Source of the DNA: Paramecium octaurelia
Lineage: Eukaryota > Ciliophora > Oligohymenophorea > Peniculida > Parameciidae
Direction of reading: 5' to 3'
DNA: 64,000 nucleotides
NCBI GenBank assembly: GCA_905182995.1
Contig: CAJJDP010000072.1
Location: 209,568 to 273,567, forward strand
Shown here: in pieces, positions 57,859-64,000 of the stretch
How the letters are laid out: each line of letters begins with the position of its first letter
How positions within the stretch are numbered: position 1 is the first letter of the stretch
Program-made: the position numbers and the translations under genes
Notes under the pieces: model-generated
Told to the model about the DNA's origin: nothing
Database searches by the model: none
Seen by the model: the letters and a program-made list of their open reading frames with translations, nothing else

Positions 57859-59198
57859 TCATTTACAAAACGGACTAACAGCATAAGTTCTTGATTTTTA
57901 ATGAATGGAATTCCCAGCTTTTGTGGATTCCCTATCTCTAGAGGATAATTGCTATTGTCTCAACTATCGACTAGAATCTAAGCGTACACTAGGCTGAGGA
58001 GAGTGATATGTTCTAGATACCTTTCTCATTTGACTACATCTCAAAATCTCTTTCCCTTGAAGCAGTTTTTCAATATTATCAGTTGAGATCTCCTTTTCCT
58101 ACAATTCTTGTTAATATTCCAAAACTTCACGTGCATATTAAGTTAGACAATTATCGAATTATTCATCCAAACTAGTTGGAGAGGATAGGTTCTTTTTCAA
58201 TCGTATTGATTGACTACTTTGAGGAATCACTAGTTATGGCCCTTCTGGTATTTCAAACATCTTTTATATCTAATTTTGTTTAGTCAAATTGAATAAATAT
58301 TTGGCTCGATTAAAATCATCGGCAAATACCAAAGCCTTTTGTGATACTATTGGTTTTTATTCATTCCTTCTAAGTTTCATTGAAAACTCATTGCTTTGAT
58401 CAATGATCTTCAACATTTATTCACTTTATTATTCCATATTATCATAGATGTTAATATCATGTTGCAGTTCTTTTTGAGTTGGACTTTAATTTTCTTTCTT
58501 TTATTTATAAATATCTGCCATGGATTTCTCCTTTACTCTATATTAATCTGTTCTTAGTTAATTGAACACTCGCATTCGTTTGAGTAGACCCTCAGTTGTA
58601 TTATTATTAGCACTCTTTTTATTTGATTCATTATAAATTTCAATGTACTTCATTCCTTTGGTTTTGAAATATTTGATTGATTAATTCCTGCTTTTAAGTA
58701 AATCGAGTTTGGCCTTACTAATTTTATTTTTAAAATCAGGATCGCTTGAATTAAAACAATACTTCTGATTAAGATCTTTGTAGAATTATTACAAATGAGC
58801 TATTTTGTTTTTAAAATCATTCTTTAGTTTCATTTCATTCTTTTCAATTTATTTTTAAATTGCATCGTTATCAAAATCTAACTCTAATTAATTTTTATCA
58901 GCAACAGTTGTTTTATTGTCATAATACATCTCTAAGCCAACATTCTACCATCCATTGATCCTTTTCTAATGTATTAATAGACTGTCATTACATCCTTGTT
59001 ATCTTTTGGTTTCAAAATACGACATGTACTAGGTCCATCCATTTTAATTGTAGTGTCCCATTTACAAATTCTTCTTTAGGCAAATTGAATTGCTGTTTAT
59101 TTTGGACATTTCTATCGATAATCAGATGAGATACTTACGTTATTTATTAAATGGAGAAATGTTGCAGCCTTAGTGGGTGAAATGTAGATATCTTTCAT
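57859..59198 (-). CDS. coiled-coil protein, unknown
   Basis: 428 residues after introns 59112-59138 and 58966-58991. N-terminus MKDIYISPTKAATFLHLINN, then KCPKQTAIQFAQRRICKWDT and DKRINGWQNVGLEMYYDNKT. The middle is a long helical region (LELDFDNDAIQKQIEKNEMK, FKNKISKAKLDLLKSRN) and the C-terminus is Ser/Arg-rich (SSRQLRQQQLSSRDRES). An upstream ATG (about 59275) with a 49-nt intron could add eight codons, but such an intron is unusually long here. No domain recognised. Confidence 0.75.
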
Positions 59199-59359
59199 TT
59201 TAACACCACCCAGTTTCTAACAAAATTTAAAGTAAGGAATCTCATTTAGAAATTTATAATTTTACTTCTTCTTTCTCTATTGATTACATTTTAAATAATA
59301 GTATTGAATAAAAATTATAAATAACACTCTACAAAAACAAATATTTACAAAATTAAAAA

Positions 59360-60618
59360 TCAATTAGTACTTTTTCTTGCTTTTTCTAATTCCAAAAGTT
59401 TCTCAAGCATTTTGAATCTCAAAAAACCATAATCTATATATTCAAAACTAAGAGAATTCTTTTCATAAGCCAAAAGAATGCTCCACCATACCCAATTCAA
59501 ATTGGATATTATCTATAATCTCCTTATTCTCCTTTTCAAATACGAGATTGCTTTGAATAACTCCACAATTTCCTATTCACTTAATCTTGATTCAAGAATT
59601 TATTTAACTAATCCAATAAAGGTCTTTAATTCATCCTTATTTTTATTGGTTTTTTCATTGATCAACTTCTGAATCTAATCTATTTCCATTTAAGTGCATT
59701 CCTTATTGAGTATATAACTTAATGCAAGGAAATGTGCTTAAATGGGTGCAGTGTTGAAATTGTCCTCCTCAAGAACATAGAAAGGGGCTTCTTCATGTTA
59801 GTAGTTGATTGCAGATTCGTTTAGGAAATTGGCGATATCATAAGAGGGATAATTATATGAACAATATTCATAATCTATGAAGATGATTTCCTTATCCTTC
59901 TTAGATGTGTTGAAAATGTTTAACTAATTCAGATCATTATGGCAGAACTTTAACTAAAAATGATTGTCAATAAAAATACCTCTTCATGATTCTCCTTCTG
60001 TGTCATTTCATTTAAATAATTAAATTCATCTTGATTAGTTATAAATCTTTCCAAGCATTCCAACTATTTAAGTTCTACATCCGTATACAAATGTCGTTTT
60101 TCAATCTTCTTAATAGCATTTTCTTTCATTTCCTCAGAAATTGTCTTCTTTAAAATCAATGATGAACCATCATTTGATATAGGAATCTCCATCTAATGGA
60201 ATTTCTATAAAACTCCCATTGACTTAAATTAAAAATTAGCATCAGCCATCTTTTAATTGTTTGGATGTACTCCATCCTTTACAAATTCTTCCATTCTCCA
60301 CCTGTCCCCACATTCCAATTACTAAGGTCCAAGATCCAGATCAGATATTGATTTAAAAATTATTCTTTCTTGTTGTGAATCCACGAATCCTTCTGCATTA
60401 CCAAATCTAATTTTAAATGATAACACTCATTACTCTCTAAACAATAATGTTTAAGGTGTAGTGTCAATCATAGCCTAAGCTTTGTAGGTGATATTTGTCA
60501 ACCCTGTCAATCTAGAGATGCTGATCTGTGAAGGACTGATCTATTTCCAAGAAGTGAATTTCTCGGAGATGATTTCTTTAACTGCATATTCTGTAAGGTG
60601 TGTGCTTCTTGTGTTCAT
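59360..60618 (-). CDS. choline/ethanolamine kinase
   Basis: 401 residues after introns 60407-60433 and 59954-59979. N-lobe: SRLTGLTNITYKAQAMIDT (the GGLTN-like loop), TLLFREFGNAEGFVDSQQE (LR-x-YG-x-G). Catalytic Brenner motif: KFCHNDLNQLNIFN; choline-kinase motif with the metal-binding Asp: IIFIDYEYCSYNYPSYDIAN, FLNE. These carry the HxDxxxxN and IDxE residues needed for catalysis. The enzyme phosphorylates choline or ethanolamine with ATP in the cytosol, the first step of the CDP (Kennedy) route to phosphatidylcholine or phosphatidylethanolamine. The sequence alone does not separate choline from ethanolamine preference. Length is normal. Confidence 0.93.
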
Positions 60619-61902
60619 TATTTATTATATATGTATTTTAAATACAATATCTCAGGTATACAAAGGCACAATATTGTTGTAATATTCGTACGTACCTGAT
60701 TTAATTATGACGTGTATTTATTTATATTATTACAAAATAACAATTATTTAATGCATTGATAAATACTATTTTGATTAAAAGGTTTAAAAATACTATAGAA
60801 TGTCTCCAACTGAATAGAAAATATATCATATCGATATCTCCATCTTAATCTTAATCTCATCTCGTTGTTATTTCTAGATCATATCATATTTGATGTGATT
60901 ATTATGGTGTTTTCATCCCTCAACCTAAACTAAGTAAGAGCTAAAGAATGTATATAGGCTTTTAGATTAGTTATCTTAAATTTAATACATGAATTAGATA
61001 ATAATATGATTGTTGTTTTGTTGTAAGTAATTTAACTATTACTTAAATGTTCAATAAATCAGATTAACAGTTTATTTACATTATTAAAGAGATACTCAAT
61101 CAGATTAATTAGTGCAAAATCTAATTACAATCATTTAGATAGGCAATATCCAGTTAAATCAAGGAAAAGATTTTGGTCTCTAATTAAGCAATTATAATTC
61201 CATTCAAACATATTTATTCATTTAAAGTACTGAATTGAACTCAATTATTTAGATTAAAAGTATATCATTTATTGAACTCATAACTATAATTAAATTTTAA
61301 TCTATTTTGTAAGTGTGATCGTTTTCTACCAATAATCTTTGACAAATTGAAAAAACTGATCTCACTCTTGTCAATCAATAATCATATATGCATCTGAAAT
61401 AATAGGGTTAAAATTTATAGCTACATTACCAATAAAATATTTCATTTAAATTATGTTTCTAAAATTTTTTATAAATAACTTGGCCCAGTCTTCTATGCTA
61501 AGGCTTCAATTATTCTATACTAAATGGTAATCCTAATGATGATTCACAGAATATTTTTTGAAGAGTGAAATAACTAATTCTATTAAATAAAAATCCAATC
61601 AAAGCAGCACTATTTTCTTTCTTCTAACTTCATTCTAGTTATTAGAAGCAGCCTCTTTAGGCTACAGTCCTCTGATTATACTTTGATAGAAAAATTTCTA
61701 TCGAATCCCTTGATTATTGATTATAATATATTTTGAAATTTCATTCAGATATAATTTTTTTTTTAAGAATGATCAAAATTCATTTCTAAGGTAAAATAAT
61801 TTTTAAATAAGTTTAAGTTCAGATTAACTTTAATCATAAACTAATTAAAACGATGACAATAAGTTTAAAGAAAATTTTGATGAATTTTGGATTAACAATG
61901 AA
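60619..61902. other. AT-rich spacer
   Basis: About 1.3 kb with no supportable gene. A 32-codon frame at about 60800 (MSPTEQKIYHIDISI) is short and ends in TGA; not called. Confidence 0.55.
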
Positions 61903-64000
61903 ATGAGGTTGAAAGAAAAATAAGAAATTTTATTTAATAAAAATTGTTAAATTGAATTTCTAAAAATTTAAAACAAAGTCTAAAAATATATTCCTAGGTC
62001 AGGGAATCAGTAGTCTAGAGAGTAGTTTTTAAATAACCTGGTTAAAAAGGAGCCTTCTATAGAAGATGATTTTGATTAATGCTTTGATATAATATCTAAG
62101 GATTTGATTCAAAAGAATGCATTTGACTTTGTATTTACAGATAAAATAACTAAACAGGAAATAAATTAACAACCTTTGCAAGAAACTCAGAAGGAAAAAT
62201 ACTCTAAAATATTCAAAGACATCCTTCATCAAATAAAGAACTTCAAAAATAATGAATCAATTTCCTCATATTGCAACCTTTCTAATTTATATATGGAGTT
62301 AGAATACATCTCAAAAATAGATTTAGACATATTCTTAAACACTAAAGATAATAAGGATTTATCAAAATTTTGTGAAAGCAAAGATAAAAAACAAGCAATT
62401 TTATTATTTTTAAAGTCTTTTTAAATTTTTGGTTATGGTATGAATACTGAAAATTTAGATGAAGTTGAAGATTTAGTTCTTTTCAAAAAAAGAAAAACGA
62501 TATTAGACTATTTAACTTTTCAAGATAATTCCTACTATGAAAACTATCTACATGTTTCTCATGAATTAAAATTTTTAGATGGATTAAACTTGAGACTTCA
62601 AAAAAAAGTTATTGAACTTAATGAATATTAAGAGTATATGAAAGAATTCAAAAAAAATCAAATATTTATCAAACATAAAAAACTATTGTTCAATGAAAAG
62701 GTTAGTATTAGTAAATTTTCAAACTATAGTAATAACGAAATAGATTATGGATTTTTCGATGAGATAATGAGTTTTAAGAGTGACTGGAAACATATTTATT
62801 CCTTGATCTACGACACTGTGATAAAAGAATATAGATACAATCAAACATTAGATGCAACCACGATCCAAACTATAATGGATGAGCTAGAAATTAAGATTGA
62901 TCAATTGAATTAATGCTTTTTTAAGTATGGAGCCATTTTAGGAGATATTGGATAAGGATTATTGTATAACTTTGCAATATTTGTAATTTGGAGGATATAA
63001 TGTTATTAAAAACATTTATAATACAAAAAATAAGAATAAAACCTAATTTTATTGAAATAGGAGATATTTGAAAGGTTTTTGGCTGATATAAAACAAGATT
63101 AAAGCTAATAATCATTTTTAAATGGGAAAGTCATTGCCAAAGAAATTATTAAATAATCAATTAGGCAAAATTCAGTTAATTTTGCAAAGGATGCTCGGGA
63201 AACATTAAATCAATTTGTAAATGATCCTAAAATGTAAAGTTTTGATTTAATTGCTGAACTTGACACCAAATTATTTAATAAAAATGAGAAATAATATTCT
63301 TTAGATAAAACTCTATAGTATATAGACAATCCTGTAGATTTTATTGTGAAAGAGGTTAATGAGAGAACAAATAAAATAAGAGAACAAATTACAACTTAAT
63401 ATAATCAGAAATTACAGGATAACTAGATGAAAGACTTAAACCATTTGCTTTAGAAGTTATAAAACATTTCATAACAAGTCAAAAAAATTCTTAAGCCATT
63501 TAGTTTTTCACCTAATTAGATAATCCAGATGATGCACCAAGGATTTTATAAAGCCATTCTGTTCATCTTTTCTTGTTTTTCTTCCAAATACTTTAATGGT
63601 TTTGTAATTGAAAAGATTAAATTCCAAGAAAAACAATATGTAAAATTATAAAAATTCAAACTTGAAAGAATTGAAACATTAATTAAATAAAAGAAATCTA
63701 CTCAAATTGGGTTTTTTCTGACAATATTGATGAAAAAATCAAAGAGAAATTTTTATTAATTTGGAAAAATATAGGCAAAGATTTGTGCCATTATAGATTT
63801 AGTAGGTAAGGGAAGAAATATAATTATTTGGATGATCAAAGTACATTTTAGGTAGCCTAATAACCAAGTTTCCATTATGTCATTTTATTAGATGACTCTG
63901 GTTCTATGCAAGGAGATAGATTTAATCAAGCTTAAAATGGATTAATCTCATTTTTATCATCAGCAAAAAATAATTAGAATATCAAAGTTACAATCATTAT
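61903..64000 (+). CDS. large protein with VWA domain, right end outside window
   Basis: Open from ATG 61903 for about 590 codons as a helical, Lys/Asp-rich protein (RLKEKQEILFNKNCQIEFLK, LQETQKEKYSKIFKDILHQI, LDATTIQTIMDELEIKIDQL). Two hydrophobic stretches near 63,530-63,580 (FYKAILFIFSCFSS) might be a hairpin. Near 63690 the reading must move by one base within an A-rich run to reach the last block: EIYSNWVFSDNIDEKIKEKF, then HYVILLDDSGSMQGDRFNQA, a clear VWA domain with DxSGSM MIDAS. No intron with GT/AG borders explains the move. Similar VWA-ended giant proteins occur in ciliates. Broken gene or sequencing error. Confidence 0.6.

Noticed and set aside
60800-60900. Short frame MSPTEQKIYHIDISI as a small gene
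   Set aside because: Only 32 codons, no homologue recognised, A/T-rich surroundings.

Overview
The window reads as a ciliate macronuclear scaffold of the Paramecium type (inference from the sequence; species not determined). Long, clearly homologous proteins read through TAA and TAG as glutamine and end only at TGA. Introns are tiny (19-32 nt in nearly every case, 40 nt at the most), start with GT (usually GTA) and end mostly in TAG. Genes are packed with spacers that can be under 40 bp, and non-coding DNA is very AT-rich. All gene models below use that code, and every spliced model marked as intact was checked to be a multiple of three.

Layout. 1-5.5 kb: end of a coiled-coil gene, an AGC-type protein kinase, a relic of a histidine-kinase-like gene, a VIT/VWA protein. 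5.5-10.1 kb: ribosomal protein eS25, a decayed gene, a Gln-rich protein. 10.6-17.2 kb: an IQ/ankyrin gene and a leucine-rich-repeat gene sharing a 37-bp divergent promoter, two small unknown genes, tRNA-Arg(TCT). 17.3-23.8 kb: a compact heat-shock-factor (HSF) gene, a zinc-finger coiled-coil gene, Myb and PRCC-like genes that overlap by 4 bases, and a PLK4-like kinase. 24.06-28.14 kb: left arm of an inverted duplication holding a decayed OSCA/TMEM63 (CSC1) gene and a fragment of an HSF gene. 29.4-32.3 kb: a histidine-kinase-like membrane protein, a secreted protein, tRNA-Thr(CGT). 33.6-38.8 kb: a run of minus-strand genes with a basal-body and ciliary flavour (CSPP1-like, EF-hand, CFAP298, SF-assemblin). 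39.0-43.1 kb: two more histidine-kinase-like paralogues around a kinase relic. 45.6-52.3 kb: right arm, with an intact HSF gene 21 bp upstream of an intact CSC1 gene, and a one-base assembly gap flanked by an exact 1,267-bp repeat. 52.4-60.6 kb: SPRY membrane protein, PWWP/LEDGF-like protein, a large nuclear-looking protein, a coiled-coil gene, choline/ethanolamine kinase. 61.9-64.0 kb: a VWA-domain gene running off the right edge.

Functionally the window mixes housekeeping genes (eS25, tRNAs, choline kinase), cilium/basal-body genes (CFAP298, SF-assemblin, CSPP1-like, PLK4-like), transcription and chromatin factors (two HSFs, Myb, PWWP), and a local expanding family of degenerate sensor-kinase-like membrane proteins. 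The most notable structures are the 18-kb-spaced inverted duplication with uneven divergence between its arms, and the assembly artefact inside it. No virus-like or transposable element was recognised.
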